Shown here one piece after another: positions 37,620 through 47,556 of a stretch of 64,000 nucleotides of DNA; position 1 is the stretch's first letter, and each line of letters starts with the position of its first letter. Under the pieces are notes generated by a model. It was not told the origin of the DNA and searched no databases. It was given only the letters and a program-made list of their open reading frames with translations. The DNA is taken from contig CP046062.1 in assembly GCA_009676745.1 (NCBI GenBank), forward strand, positions 62,001 through 126,000. Reading direction: 5' to 3'. This DNA is from Leuconostoc mesenteroides subsp. mesenteroides. GTDB taxonomy: Bacteria > Bacillota > Bacilli > Lactobacillales > Lactobacillaceae. Both the position numbers and the translations under genes were made by a program.

Positions 37620-38570
37620 TTAGGAGAGATTAGCATAACTTTTGATTAATTCAAACATTTTTTGCTCATACGTTACACTTTCAAAGCGCAGTGTCATTTC
37701 TAAAATATTATCAAGCTCATTATGCAATGGTTTTTTATCCGACCAATGACTTATTAATGTATGGCAAAGTAAACAAATATTCTTAGCCTTCCAGTCAGTT
37801 ACTTGAGTGTCTAATACTGTCATTTTTTTTAATATTTTCCAAGTTAATTCACGATTTTGTAATCTTACCGCTATGCACAATATGTCATACAAGAAAAAAA
37901 TTTTCTGATTTAAAGAAAATATGATTGATGGTTGACATATACTAGCATACAATTCTGGTAAGAATTTTGAAAATCTTTTAGGCGCCATATACGCCATCGT
38001 AATTAGCATAATAATATCAATAATTGTCCACTCGTCACGAATAAATATTATATCCATAACATCAGTAAACTTGTCCGAGTATAAAGAAATATCTTGGACA
38101 TTAGTATATAACGCACAAAGCTCTGAAAATTTGATTAAAAGTGAATAAGGATCATTTTTCATAGTTGTATTTCTATGTTTTTGTAGAGAATCTCTTAATT
38201 CATAACACACATTTCGAGACAAATTTAACGAATAAAAAGCAAGCAACGAAGTTTTTTGAATAATTTCATCAGTTGGCTGACTAAAAAGTTTATGCATTTC
38301 CAAATCGGTTAACACTAAAATTTTCTGTATACCAATTAATAAATTGTATGGTAAATCAATCTCATTGTCTAACCATCGATAGTATCTTGAGCGACTAATA
38401 CCGATTTTTTTTGTGATACTATTTACTGAAATATTACGAGAACGCCGAATTTCTTCTAATTTTTCTTTATCAAAAGCGATGCCTACTAAACTAGTACTCA
38501 CTTCTTTATTAATTATCTCAATATCCGGATAAACAGAAGTAATTCCTACAAAAAAAATTTTTTCTTTCAA
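37620..38570 (-). CDS. XRE/Rgg-like transcriptional regulator in the adhesin locus
   Basis: This 316-residue protein starts with TTG 38570, with AGGAGGG 7 bp upstream. After about 35 residues comes an XRE-type helix-turn-helix (KLEEIRRSRNISVNSITKKIGISRSRYYRWL). A long helical region that looks like TPR-type repeats follows, as in Rgg/MutR/PlcR regulators that bind short peptides. The N-terminal extension (GITSVYPDIEIINKEVS) is unusual for Rgg. It lies between the secretion genes and the adhesin gene and probably controls one of them. No pheromone peptide gene was recognised nearby. Confidence 0.72.
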   Translation of the reverse strand: MKEKIFFVGITSVYPDIEIINKEVSTSLVGIAFDKEKLEEIRRSRNISVNSITKKIGISRSRYYRWLDNEIDLPYNLLIGIQKILVLTDLEMHKLFSQPTDEIIQKTSLLAFYSLNLSRNVCYELRDSLQKHRNTTMKNDPYSLLIKFSELCALYTNVQDISLYSDKFTDVMDIIFIRDEWTIIDIIMLITMAYMAPKRFSKFLPELYASICQPSIIFSLNQKIFFLYDILCIAVRLQNRELTWKILKKMTVLDTQVTDWKAKNICLLCHTLISHWSDKKPLHNELDNILEMTLRFESVTYEQKMFELIKSYANLS

Positions 38571-38587
38571 AATACTTCCCTCCTATA

Positions 38588-38791
38588 TCAAGGTAATTGT
38601 GTTAATAATGAATATATGATTCCAAACAATACTACTATCCCCATAATTATTGTGAATATAACCTGTACGCTACCTATACTACTTTTTTGATCAGGTCTAA
38701 TAATTTGTTTTTTTTCATAATCTACTCTCTTTTGAATATCGTTGTTTAATATGGTTATTTTTTTCTTATCAGTCATGTCATGATCATTCAT
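38588..38791 (-). CDS. Small single-helix membrane protein, SecE/Asp4-like candidate
   Basis: This 67-residue protein starts at ATG 38791 (GAGGAG 8 bp upstream), overlapping the end of the Gtf3-like gene by 8 bp. The first 43 residues are charged (MTDKKKITILNNDIQKRV ... IRPDQKSS). One C-terminal helix follows (VIFTIIMGIVVLFGIIYSL). This resembles SecE, or the Asp4 protein of the streptococcal accessory Sec system, in size, topology and location. Homology is not provable by eye. It is smaller than most ORFs and easily missed. Confidence 0.65.
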   Translation of the reverse strand: MNDHDMTDKKKITILNNDIQKRVDYEKKQIIRPDQKSSIGSVQVIFTIIMGIVVLFGIIYSLLTQLP

Positions 38792-39812
38792 AAAATAAAC
38801 TCCTCTCTGGATAACCCATTGCAATTTGAAATTCTGTTTCCATAATTGCATGCTTTGTATAAAAACCAGTAGTTAATAACATCTTAAAATGATTGACTTG
38901 TATCATTATGCCCGCTAGTTGGCGTTTTGTCAGTTGATGCATTTTTTCTTCTAGTTCATCTAAAGAATCAATAATGATACCCAAATTATAGGTTTGTACA
39001 ATAGCAGCAATAGCTGTCCCTCTTTTTACAATTACTGGCAAACCACTAGCGATATACAGACTCACTTTATGTGGGTTATTATATTTTGCGTATTCTTCAC
39101 TATTTTCATATTGACTAGTATTCACATCCCAAACTAAACCAAAGCCGGAAGGCAATTTTTGTACAATTTGATTAGGTGATAAAACCCCTCGATAATCGAC
39201 TTGGTTACTTATAGGATAGCTTGGTTGTTTACCGTAAGCTATTATTGGTATTTTATAAGACCAATTTTTTAAGTAAGCTGATTTATTTAATGAACCTGCA
39301 ATAATTATTTTTTTCTCAATCTTTTTTCTATTTGGTACCTGAACATTAACACTATAATCAAATATATCTAAATTCACAGTGTTCGTTTTCAAACCATACT
39401 CTTTTAACACAGTCCCCATACGATAGTTATGTACAATAACAACATCAAAATTATTCAAATAAGTAATCTCATCAAAATAAGTAGTAGAAGGAAAACGTAA
39501 AAATTCCACATCATGTAGTACTGCAACCAAATTCACTTGACGAATATGCATATGTTGCATAAAAGTTTTTTCAAATTGAACACCGTTATATGTTGGAAAT
39601 TGGTAGTAAACCGTGTCGCCTGCTTTTACCCCTGCTGTAATACCATCAATTCTGGCATGAAGCGCATCTAAACTCTCCAACGTAGCATCATATCTAAAAA
39701 TTGGTAACCGCCTCAAACCTAACTGTTCAGAAAATTTTGAAATATCGTTTCTTGCTTTAAATGTAGCTCCTGAATCTGTTGCTTGAATAATATCTGTCAT
39801 CCACGTAGTCAT
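38784..39812 (-). CDS. Gtf3-like glycosyltransferase
   Basis: This 342-residue protein matches the Gtf3/nucleotide-sugar-synthetase-like family that adds the second sugar to GlcNAc on serine-rich repeat adhesins. Visible are VYYQFPTYNGVQFE and NLVAVLHDVEFLRF in the N-terminal half. The C-terminal half has GFGLVWDVNTSQYE and YNNPHKVSLYIASGLPVIVK, the donor-binding part. It lies directly downstream of gtfB on the same strand. The sugar donor is unknown. Confidence 0.83.
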   Translation of the reverse strand: MTTWMTDIIQATDSGATFKARNDISKFSEQLGLRRLPIFRYDATLESLDALHARIDGITAGVKAGDTVYYQFPTYNGVQFEKTFMQHMHIRQVNLVAVLHDVEFLRFPSTTYFDEITYLNNFDVVIVHNYRMGTVLKEYGLKTNTVNLDIFDYSVNVQVPNRKKIEKKIIIAGSLNKSAYLKNWSYKIPIIAYGKQPSYPISNQVDYRGVLSPNQIVQKLPSGFGLVWDVNTSQYENSEEYAKYNNPHKVSLYIASGLPVIVKRGTAIAAIVQTYNLGIIIDSLDELEEKMHQLTKRQLAGIMIQVNHFKMLLTTGFYTKHAIMETEFQIAMGYPERSLFYE

Positions 39813-39844
39813 ACCGCTATGTCCACCCTTCTATACCAGAATAA

Positions 39845-41185
39845 TTAACTAAACTCCGAAAAGACTTTTTGATACAAATCGATTTGACCTTCAGGCCCAA
39901 AAATAGTCTCTTGTTTAGTCAGTTCTTCATCGAATTGAAACTTATTTTCAGATGTTGTTTGTAACTTATCTTTCAATAAGTCAAACTGATCATTAGCAAA
40001 AATGTTTTCTCTAGCAATATAGTTCTTATTATGAACAAAGTCATCCATCGATAGAATCAACTTACGAGATAAGAATGCTTTTCTAACTGTGTCTAAAACT
40101 TCCGGTCCATTGTTGATATCTAATAAATAATCTGTTTTATTGATTGCCTCTACGATATCTTCCTCCGTAGAAATTGGATAAAGTTTGACATTATCATACA
40201 TATCCAATTGCAATAATCGGGCTGACATTTCAGTCCGCGCCATAATTTCAAATTTTATATGTGGCAATTGATTAACTAGCGAAGATATATTCCAAATATC
40301 ATCAGAATTAGTGACAATCAATGCCGTGTTTTTAATACTTTTCTCGCTTCTTTTTAGAGCAAAATGATTTAATTTACCCAAATAAGAAACTATATTATTT
40401 CGAGGATAAGAATGATTATTGTGTACTTTTCTCATGTCTTTTTGCCGTTGAAAGAATATATGCTTCGTATTGGATTCCAAATTATTTAATATCGAAATCA
40501 TATTACCAGGTATTTCTCTATCTAGTGGTTCATCCCATATTAAAATAGCTTTCGAATCTTTTCCTAATCGATTAACGATAAACAGAGGAACAGATAGTGA
40601 ATTGTAAACTATTTGATTATATTCGTTTTTTTGAAAATATTGCTTGATAAAAAACAAAACAAATTCTGTTTCACTTGGGAAAAAGTGCGTCTGTTCTGGT
40701 AAATTTAATATAATTTGGTCGGTAATCAAATTATGACTAATTATTTCTTGCCCCGTAGTAGAATAATATGTTTTTTGTACTGACTTGTTTTGATGAAAAA
40801 AAGTTCTTGCGAAGATATTGCCATAACAATTATAATGATCAACAAATTGGACTTTCCCCAACTTATCACACCATTCTACTCTCTCAACCACACGATGATT
40901 ATGATAAAATATTTTAGCTCGTATTGTATCATTATCATAGATTTCTGCTAGTTGATCATTACCACGAATTCCCCAAAAATTAGGGACTGGTACTTCATCA
41001 AAATATAATGGTTTTTGGTGTACATTATCGTAAGACATTGAATAAAAACTAAAAGGTGAAACCATATCCTTATCTAGCCAACCATTATCGTTTATCACAA
41101 CAGTTTTAAACGCTACTTCGGCTTGCTTTAAGGACCAAATAAAATCGTCTACTCTTTGATCCGCATTTTCAAATAAATTAATCAT
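39845..41185 (-). CDS. gtfB: Accessory Sec glycosyltransferase partner GtfB
   Basis: This 446-residue protein overlaps the gtfA stop by 8 bp. It starts MINLFENADQRVDDFIWSL, as GtfB proteins do, and carries CDKLGKVQFVDHYNCYGNIFARTFF in its DUF1975-like part. The half with GT-B fold includes LIWDEPLDREIPGNM. GtfB is a catalytically inactive chaperone-like subunit that, with GtfA, adds GlcNAc to serine-rich repeats. Position and length fit well. Confidence 0.88.
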   Translation of the reverse strand: MINLFENADQRVDDFIWSLKQAEVAFKTVVINDNGWLDKDMVSPFSFYSMSYDNVHQKPLYFDEVPVPNFWGIRGNDQLAEIYDNDTIRAKIFYHNHRVVERVEWCDKLGKVQFVDHYNCYGNIFARTFFHQNKSVQKTYYSTTGQEIISHNLITDQIILNLPEQTHFFPSETEFVLFFIKQYFQKNEYNQIVYNSLSVPLFIVNRLGKDSKAILIWDEPLDREIPGNMISILNNLESNTKHIFFQRQKDMRKVHNNHSYPRNNIVSYLGKLNHFALKRSEKSIKNTALIVTNSDDIWNISSLVNQLPHIKFEIMARTEMSARLLQLDMYDNVKLYPISTEEDIVEAINKTDYLLDINNGPEVLDTVRKAFLSRKLILSMDDFVHNKNYIARENIFANDQFDLLKDKLQTTSENKFQFDEELTKQETIFGPEGQIDLYQKVFSEFS

Positions 41186-42671
41186 TAGTCACCTCTTCAA
41201 TTAACTTCTGCCACAAAATTTTTGTATTTTTTTCCAAAAATTGTTCTGCTTTTTGATAAGATGCTTGTTTTAAAATCTCATAATGGTTAGTACGAAGAAG
41301 TTTTTCAATGCCTACACCCAGTCTTTTAATGTTTTGATCTATATTATGGTCGTATTCTACTAAATAACCATTAACATCATTATCAATAAATTCTTGATTC
41401 CCGTATGGTACGTCGTAACCAACCATTGGCAACCCGGATCCGACTGCTTCCATAAGTGTTAACCCAAACCCTTCGCTCTGTGATGCTGTTACGTATCCAA
41501 AATACGATTTATATATTTCTGTCAAATCTTGATGCCCTTTTAAATTGATGTAACTAGCGGCATTATACTCATCAATCATTTGTTGTATTTTTTCTCTTTG
41601 ATTACCCATGCCATAGATATCTAAGACAACAGAGGGAATGGATTCATGTAACCTAATAATAGCTAAGACAATCCAATCAATGTGCTTTTCAGTCGCTAAA
41701 CGTGAAGCAGTTATTAAACGATTTTTATTTCGTTTATGCCTTTTTCCACGTAATTTATCTAAATTGCCTACAGGAATAGCCTCAATTTTGGGTGTAATAC
41801 CCTTATATCTTTTAAATTGATTTTCAAGTTGCTCTTTCTGTCTATAAGTTGCTGTCACAAAAAAATCTATTGCATCAGCATGCATAAACTGATACTCATA
41901 AAAATTATTCCATACGATATGTTCTTCATCTGTTTGATTACTACTATAATGTTCAGCATGAATTACAACACCGACTTTTGCATTATTTTTATTTTTTAAG
42001 ACTGCTGATGCAATATATTTTTCTCTATCAATAATTAAAACATCTTGATTAGTAGGATGAATTCTTTCCAGAAAATAAGATACAAATTCGTACTCTGAAT
42101 ATAGAATTTTTTCTCCCATGTTATAAAGTACATTTTCTTGGTCAATTAGTTGTTCATAAGCTATAGTGCCATTTTCATTATAAAAAACTCTTCTATGAAC
42201 CTTCGCCCGATTATCAACTGGTGTGTAATATTCTGAAAATGTTCGTGTATAAGTAAAGTGATCTTTACGTATTAGATAACCATTGATTATATAATCTGCA
42301 TAATTAACATTTTCATGTTTATCATCCAAAACTACTCTGACCGTTACACTGCTATTCTCGTAGAGAACTACTTCAGGTGTAATTCGCTTGTTAAAGTGAG
42401 CTACATTATAGGCCTTCTCAAATTTTTCTAGTGTATAACTTGATATTGAGGGTTTCAAATCTGTAAAGTAAAAATGAATCGGTAATATATTATTGACATT
42501 CATTCCGATTCGATCAGCCATATCAAATATATTGCCATTTAGAATAAGTTCAGCAAATACAAATTTTGTTTGTATTTTCAACTTTCTAAAAATACTTTCA
42601 CGATATGCTTGTGCATACTCTACACCACTGCTAGCCCAACCCAATGCTAGATTAAAATTATATACTGTCAC
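41178..42671 (-). CDS. gtfA: Accessory Sec glycosyltransferase GtfA (GT4)
   Basis: This 497-residue glycosyltransferase begins TVYNFNLALGWASSGVEYAQAYRE. Its GT4 catalytic region has ITASRLATEKHIDWIVLAI, GMGNQREKIQQMI and SEGFGLTLMEAVGSGLPMVG (two glutamates for nucleotide-sugar binding). The start is GTG, with AAGGAT upstream. It adds GlcNAc to Ser/Thr residues of the adhesin in complex with GtfB. It follows secA2 by 24 bp. Confidence 0.93.
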   Translation of the reverse strand: MTVYNFNLALGWASSGVEYAQAYRESIFRKLKIQTKFVFAELILNGNIFDMADRIGMNVNNILPIHFYFTDLKPSISSYTLEKFEKAYNVAHFNKRITPEVVLYENSSVTVRVVLDDKHENVNYADYIINGYLIRKDHFTYTRTFSEYYTPVDNRAKVHRRVFYNENGTIAYEQLIDQENVLYNMGEKILYSEYEFVSYFLERIHPTNQDVLIIDREKYIASAVLKNKNNAKVGVVIHAEHYSSNQTDEEHIVWNNFYEYQFMHADAIDFFVTATYRQKEQLENQFKRYKGITPKIEAIPVGNLDKLRGKRHKRNKNRLITASRLATEKHIDWIVLAIIRLHESIPSVVLDIYGMGNQREKIQQMIDEYNAASYINLKGHQDLTEIYKSYFGYVTASQSEGFGLTLMEAVGSGLPMVGYDVPYGNQEFIDNDVNGYLVEYDHNIDQNIKRLGVGIEKLLRTNHYEILKQASYQKAEQFLEKNTKILWQKLIEEVTND

Positions 42672-42695
42672 TAAATATATCCTTTCTACACTTAC

Positions 42696-45062
42696 TTATG
42701 CGAAATCAACTTCAATACTACCGTCTCGTTGCATCGATAATTCACTTAACATAAAACCCGATACCGCTTGTTCATTAATTTTTTCAATCATTAGAGTATA
42801 TGATTTTTTAGCCTCAATTTGGTATTCATAAACTGGGTTATGCTGAGCTAAATTACGATTCATAACGATAGTTTTGAGTTGTTGCAGATTATCAACTTCT
42901 TCGACCCATTGTGTATCAATAGCTTTAAGTAAAATTAAACGTTGAAAATACTTAAATTGGAACATACTACCGATTTTTTTCCTTTTATTCTCCAACACCC
43001 TTTGAAATATTTTTAGTAGAAATTGTTTAATACTACTTTTTTTATTGAAATCAATCCGTCCAAAATCCTGATTATGTTCGTTAAATTGGTAATCTAAGTT
43101 ATTTAATATAAAATTTTCGAGCTCATTTTTAGACATTTCTTCTTGCGAAGAAATTTTATCAAACCAAGTATTAGCCATTGACTCTAAAATACTTTCATAG
43201 TTATCTTCTTGGCTAATTAAATAATTTCTTACTTCATAGACCTTTTCACGTTGGATGCGAGATACTTCATCAAATTCCAATGTTTGCAATCGCGCTGTTT
43301 TATTCTGACTTTCGGCACTTTTTTGCGCATTATCGATAATTTTTTTAAATTTTCTCTGTTTAAGTTGTTGTAAATGATACTTCTTATGTTTATCTACATA
43401 TTTTTTTAACCAATGGGCACCGTTTTTCAGTAAAATTTCATCGTCTAAGGAAACAAAAAACTCACTACGCCCATTATTACCTTGTCGCCCTGAACGTCCT
43501 CTTAATTGATTATCAATCCTTTTACTTTCCATACGTTCAGTACCAATAACAATTAAACCACCCAATTCATTCACTTCATCGCTAATTTTTATATCAGTTC
43601 CTCGTCCAGCCATTGCGGTTGCCACAGTAACTGCGCCTTTTTGGCCTGCTTCCTTAATAATCTGTGATTCTAATGCAGCATTCCTTGCGTTTAATACATT
43701 ATGAGGTATTCCCTCTCGTAACAATATTCTTGAATACAGTTCAGACATCGTAACTGAACTACTCCCCAATAAGATTGGTCTGCCTATTTTATGATATTTA
43801 ATAATTTCTTTAACTGATGCTGTTAATTTACTTTCTAAATCAAAATAAATATGATCTTCTCTATCAAAACGTTTGATCGGTTTATGTGTTGGTACCATAA
43901 TCACTGAAACATTGTACATGTCTCGCAATTCTTTTTCGTCTGTTTTTCCTGTTCCTGTCATACCTGATAACTTATGAAACATTCGAAATAGATTTTGATA
44001 AGTAATTGAGGCCATTGCCCTCGTCTCTAATGTTATTTCTAGATTCTCCTTAGCCTCAATAGATTGATGAATTCCTGATTGTAATTTAGTACCAAGTAAT
44101 TTCCGACCATTACTAGCATCTAATAATACTATTTCACCGTTTTCGACAACATAATCACAATTTTTATAATACAAAAAATGAGCTTTTAAGGCTAACATAA
44201 TATATCGGTAAGTTTCTACATTCTCTTTGGACATCATGGAATCAATACCGAAAAATTTTTCACCTTTTTTTATACCAGTTGATTTTAGCCAAACATGTTT
44301 TTGCTCTTCATCTAATTCATAATCTTCAAATGGTTCAAGCGTTTTAATAAAATAATCAGCTACTTGATAAAGATTAGATTGTACGCGAGGTGCCCCAGAA
44401 ATGATGAGTGGTGTCTGTGCCATATCTAGCAATACCGAATCAATCTCATCAATTACAGCGTAATTGAACCCTCGAATATTTTTATCATTTGCATTATCTG
44501 CTAAGTTTTCAAACAAATAATCAAAACCTAAAGCCGAATTAGTTGTGTAAATAATATCTGAACTATATATTTTTTTCTTATCTAAATCATCATTTTGCTG
44601 GTTCTCCTGTGCTACTCCAATACCAACTGTTAAGCCTAGCCATTCAAACACTGGACCAATTTCTTTTGCATCTCTGGCTGCTAAGTAGTCATTAACCGTA
44701 ATTAACATGACACCATATCCCATTAAAGCATTCAAGTACAGTGGCATCGTAGCCGTCAACGTTTTCCCTTCCCCCGTTTTCATTTCAGCTACATTACCGC
44801 CATGTAGTATGATTCCTCCAATAACCTGTTCACGAAAAGGATATAATCCAAGAACACGTTTATCAGCTTCACGAATTGTAGCGAATGCATCTGGTAGAAT
44901 ATCATCTAGTGTTTCTCCCTTTACTAGACGTTTTTTGAGTTTAAATGTTTGATCTTGCAGTTGATTATCACTCATATTGGCATATTGAACAGACTTAGAT
45001 TCTACTATTTCATATATTTTGTAATAATTTTTCAATGCTAACTTCTTTAATAAACTATTCAA
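42696..45062 (-). CDS. secA2: Accessory Sec motor ATPase SecA2
   Basis: This 788-residue ATPase drives export of the glycosylated adhesin. Walker A MKTGEGKTLTATMPLYL is near residue 97, Walker B FNYAVIDEIDSVLLDM near residue 200, and the helicase C motifs are TVATAMAGRGTDIKI and NQLRGRSGRQGNNGRSEF. It lacks the C-terminal zinc-binding CxCxH tail of SecA1. The start is TTG 45062 with GGAG 8 bp upstream. It is followed directly by gtfA and preceded by asp3. Confidence 0.95.
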   Translation of the reverse strand: MNSLLKKLALKNYYKIYEIVESKSVQYANMSDNQLQDQTFKLKKRLVKGETLDDILPDAFATIREADKRVLGLYPFREQVIGGIILHGGNVAEMKTGEGKTLTATMPLYLNALMGYGVMLITVNDYLAARDAKEIGPVFEWLGLTVGIGVAQENQQNDDLDKKKIYSSDIIYTTNSALGFDYLFENLADNANDKNIRGFNYAVIDEIDSVLLDMAQTPLIISGAPRVQSNLYQVADYFIKTLEPFEDYELDEEQKHVWLKSTGIKKGEKFFGIDSMMSKENVETYRYIMLALKAHFLYYKNCDYVVENGEIVLLDASNGRKLLGTKLQSGIHQSIEAKENLEITLETRAMASITYQNLFRMFHKLSGMTGTGKTDEKELRDMYNVSVIMVPTHKPIKRFDREDHIYFDLESKLTASVKEIIKYHKIGRPILLGSSSVTMSELYSRILLREGIPHNVLNARNAALESQIIKEAGQKGAVTVATAMAGRGTDIKISDEVNELGGLIVIGTERMESKRIDNQLRGRSGRQGNNGRSEFFVSLDDEILLKNGAHWLKKYVDKHKKYHLQQLKQRKFKKIIDNAQKSAESQNKTARLQTLEFDEVSRIQREKVYEVRNYLISQEDNYESILESMANTWFDKISSQEEMSKNELENFILNNLDYQFNEHNQDFGRIDFNKKSSIKQFLLKIFQRVLENKRKKIGSMFQFKYFQRLILLKAIDTQWVEEVDNLQQLKTIVMNRNLAQHNPVYEYQIEAKKSYTLMIEKINEQAVSGFMLSELSMQRDGSIEVDFA

Positions 45063-45100
45063 TGTGTCATCTCCAATTTTTAAAAATATTAATTATTAAA

Positions 45101-45997
45101 TTACTGAGAATTTTTTTGGACTAACATATCTAATATTTTTTTTTCAGATTTAACACTTAATAGTTTTGATTTTTTTAATGCTGTCTCAAATGTATGCTTT
45201 ATTTCAATTTTAGAACTAGTCATTTGACTACTAATTAATATGGCTAAAACACTATCAAATATATGTTGCCCGACAAATATAATATTTGTATCTAGTGAAT
45301 AAATAAATTGTTTAATATTTGCCAATGATTGATAATCGTTATTTTCTAACATATTTTCAATTTGGTAAAAATTTAAAAAAGGATCGCCAATTGCTATTAT
45401 ATGTTGAGATGCTATATTCACTGGCATAGTAACTAATTGATTTCTATACTCATTAAAAGTAACTTTTTGATGTTCATGATTTGCTCTATATGCAGTAGGT
45501 AGAACAAGATTTTTATTTGTATCAAAATAATAAGTTGTATTTTCTGTACCTGATTCAAATATTAATAATTGTTCAAAAAATATTTTTTCATTAGATGAAT
45601 TAACTAAACTGATTTGATAATTAGTTGCCTCTTCAGGAAAGTTAAAGAACATTGTACGATTTTGATTAATAATGGTGTCTATTTTTACACCATAAATATC
45701 ATAAAAATCAACCTGAATAAATATAGAATTTTCAGGATATGCTTGGTACATCGAATATAAAGCATAACGATGTCCGCCTTTTAAAAGCGGCAAAGTAGGT
45801 GAAAAACGAAATTCAGAAAAACTAGTTTCCGAGTACCACGTATGAATTTTCACAGCCTGTGCCATCATAGGATTGCGATAATGTATTAAATTCTCGATAA
45901 TATCTATTGTGGCGCCGTAAGTATATGTTTTGCTGTTATTAGAATCCCATAGAACCTGAAATATAAAGTTATTTTCGAGAGATATTTCTGAATTCAT
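45101..45997 (-). CDS. asp3: Accessory Sec protein Asp3
   Basis: This 298-residue protein has the Asp3 core (WDSNNSKTYTYGATI, FSPTLPLLKGGHRYAL, IFIQVDFYDIYGVKI, FNFPEEATNYQISLVN) in residues about 10-150. It then has a C-terminal extension of about 130 residues; Asp3 is usually shorter. The start overlaps the asp2 stop by 4 bp. Asp3 binds Asp2 and is required for export of serine-rich adhesins. The function of the extension is unknown. Confidence 0.88.
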   Translation of the reverse strand: MNSEISLENNFIFQVLWDSNNSKTYTYGATIDIIENLIHYRNPMMAQAVKIHTWYSETSFSEFRFSPTLPLLKGGHRYALYSMYQAYPENSIFIQVDFYDIYGVKIDTIINQNRTMFFNFPEEATNYQISLVNSSNEKIFFEQLLIFESGTENTTYYFDTNKNLVLPTAYRANHEHQKVTFNEYRNQLVTMPVNIASQHIIAIGDPFLNFYQIENMLENNDYQSLANIKQFIYSLDTNIIFVGQHIFDSVLAILISSQMTSSKIEIKHTFETALKKSKLLSVKSEKKILDMLVQKNSQ

Positions 45998-47556
45998 TCC
46001 GCAGTACCAACCCTTCCAAAATCATATTGAAGAATATTTTTATACTGTTTAATAAACCAATTATTGATGGCATAGCTATTGTCATTATGACGGCCAACAA
46101 ATCCCCTTGATAATAAAGAAATTCCTTTTTGATCACAAAATCTTTGTATATTCTTAAAGGCCATAGGATCATAGTCATCATTGCGCATAAAGGCTATGCA
46201 AAACTTAGTATGCTGATAATTTCCTTTTGTAAATTTATCCCAAAATCGATTATTTACATTTTCTTTTTCAATTACGTTTGATTCACCCGCAACATTAAGA
46301 AGTATGTCAAGCGCTGTCGGAAAAATGTTGGGTCGAATAGTATGTTCGTGATAAGCTACATCGCCTATATTAACAAGTGGTTTTCCAATAATCACTGCAT
46401 GTGGTTGTAAATCGGCTGCATAATATAGTGCGCCAAATGTTCCCATAGATAAACCTGATAAAACTAATTGACTTTCTGTAAAATCTAACTCCTTTAACGT
46501 CGACCTAATGGTTTGAATAAGATTATTTTCAATATCGCGTTTTCCCATGTAAAAGCTTCCTCCTTCAAGACGAGGATCTGTAACTAACAAATAAGGAGCA
46601 GATAAATCTCTCATCATAAAATTCCCCTCGAATCCCTCAGCAGATCTATATCCTGAAAAATAAACATTTAATGGTGGTTTTCTATCACCAGGATGAAAAT
46701 AAGTCATTAATTCTTGACGATTTTCACTCACAATTCGTTTTCCACCAACAAAAAAAGTGCCTAACGCTTGCCTAGATCGTCTAATATGAAGCTGGCCAAG
46801 TTTAACTTTCCCTTTCCCCCTGGCTGAAACTGAAGTCGATAAATATTCTCCTGGATTAAAACTGGTAATCACATATGGTCTTTGTAAATCTTTTTCACTT
46901 AGAGAAGTTGTTTGGATAATATTTTGGCCATCACTGCTAATACGCGTAATATCCAAAATGATTTCAACCGCCTGTTCACACTCATACTCTAACCATAATT
47001 CAATGACTTTATTTTCTTGAAAAATATAATTATACCGCCACGTATATATTTGTTTGAACTCCTTACCCCAACTTCCTTCAAAAACTGTATTGACATGTCC
47101 CAATATACTTAATTGGTTTTCCTGGTGTCGCCTTAATAGCGTATTACCAATCGAAAGTTTCGATCCCTCTTGACCATTGAATAAATATTTTTGAGCTTCT
47201 TCTAGGAAATAATTAATGTTACTCAAGTCAACTTTGATGGCCCTGTTCTCATTCAATATACTAAGCAATTCTTGATTTCTAGTAACAGAAATATCGTATA
47301 ATATTTGAATTGGCCAATGCTTCTCTAATAATTTATTGACACTATTTTCAGTTAGAACATCATTTTTATTTACTTGGCTAAGTAAAATATAATCAGGAAG
47401 CGTGGCTTCACTTTCTTCTTCGCCCAGAAATGGTAAATTCTTATTATTATTTAACGCTGTGTCCAACTGTTCCCAAGACATAAACTGAAATGAGATATGA
47501 TTATTAGAGATATTTTCAAATATATTTATCTCACCTACGTTTATTATTTTAATCAT
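45994..47556 (-). CDS. asp2: Accessory Sec protein Asp2 (carbohydrate O-acetyltransferase-like)
   Basis: This 520-residue alpha/beta-hydrolase-fold protein carries VLSGLSMGTFGALYYAADL, where the serine is the nucleophile, and a C-terminal segment GFVGRHNDNSYAINNW that supplies the histidine. Asp2 acetylates GlcNAc on the adhesin and is also needed for its export. It overlaps asp1 by 8 bp and asp3 by 4 bp. Confidence 0.92.
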   Translation of the reverse strand: MIKIINVGEINIFENISNNHISFQFMSWEQLDTALNNNKNLPFLGEEESEATLPDYILLSQVNKNDVLTENSVNKLLEKHWPIQILYDISVTRNQELLSILNENRAIKVDLSNINYFLEEAQKYLFNGQEGSKLSIGNTLLRRHQENQLSILGHVNTVFEGSWGKEFKQIYTWRYNYIFQENKVIELWLEYECEQAVEIILDITRISSDGQNIIQTTSLSEKDLQRPYVITSFNPGEYLSTSVSARGKGKVKLGQLHIRRSRQALGTFFVGGKRIVSENRQELMTYFHPGDRKPPLNVYFSGYRSAEGFEGNFMMRDLSAPYLLVTDPRLEGGSFYMGKRDIENNLIQTIRSTLKELDFTESQLVLSGLSMGTFGALYYAADLQPHAVIIGKPLVNIGDVAYHEHTIRPNIFPTALDILLNVAGESNVIEKENVNNRFWDKFTKGNYQHTKFCIAFMRNDDYDPMAFKNIQRFCDQKGISLLSRGFVGRHNDNSYAINNWFIKQYKNILQYDFGRVGTAE

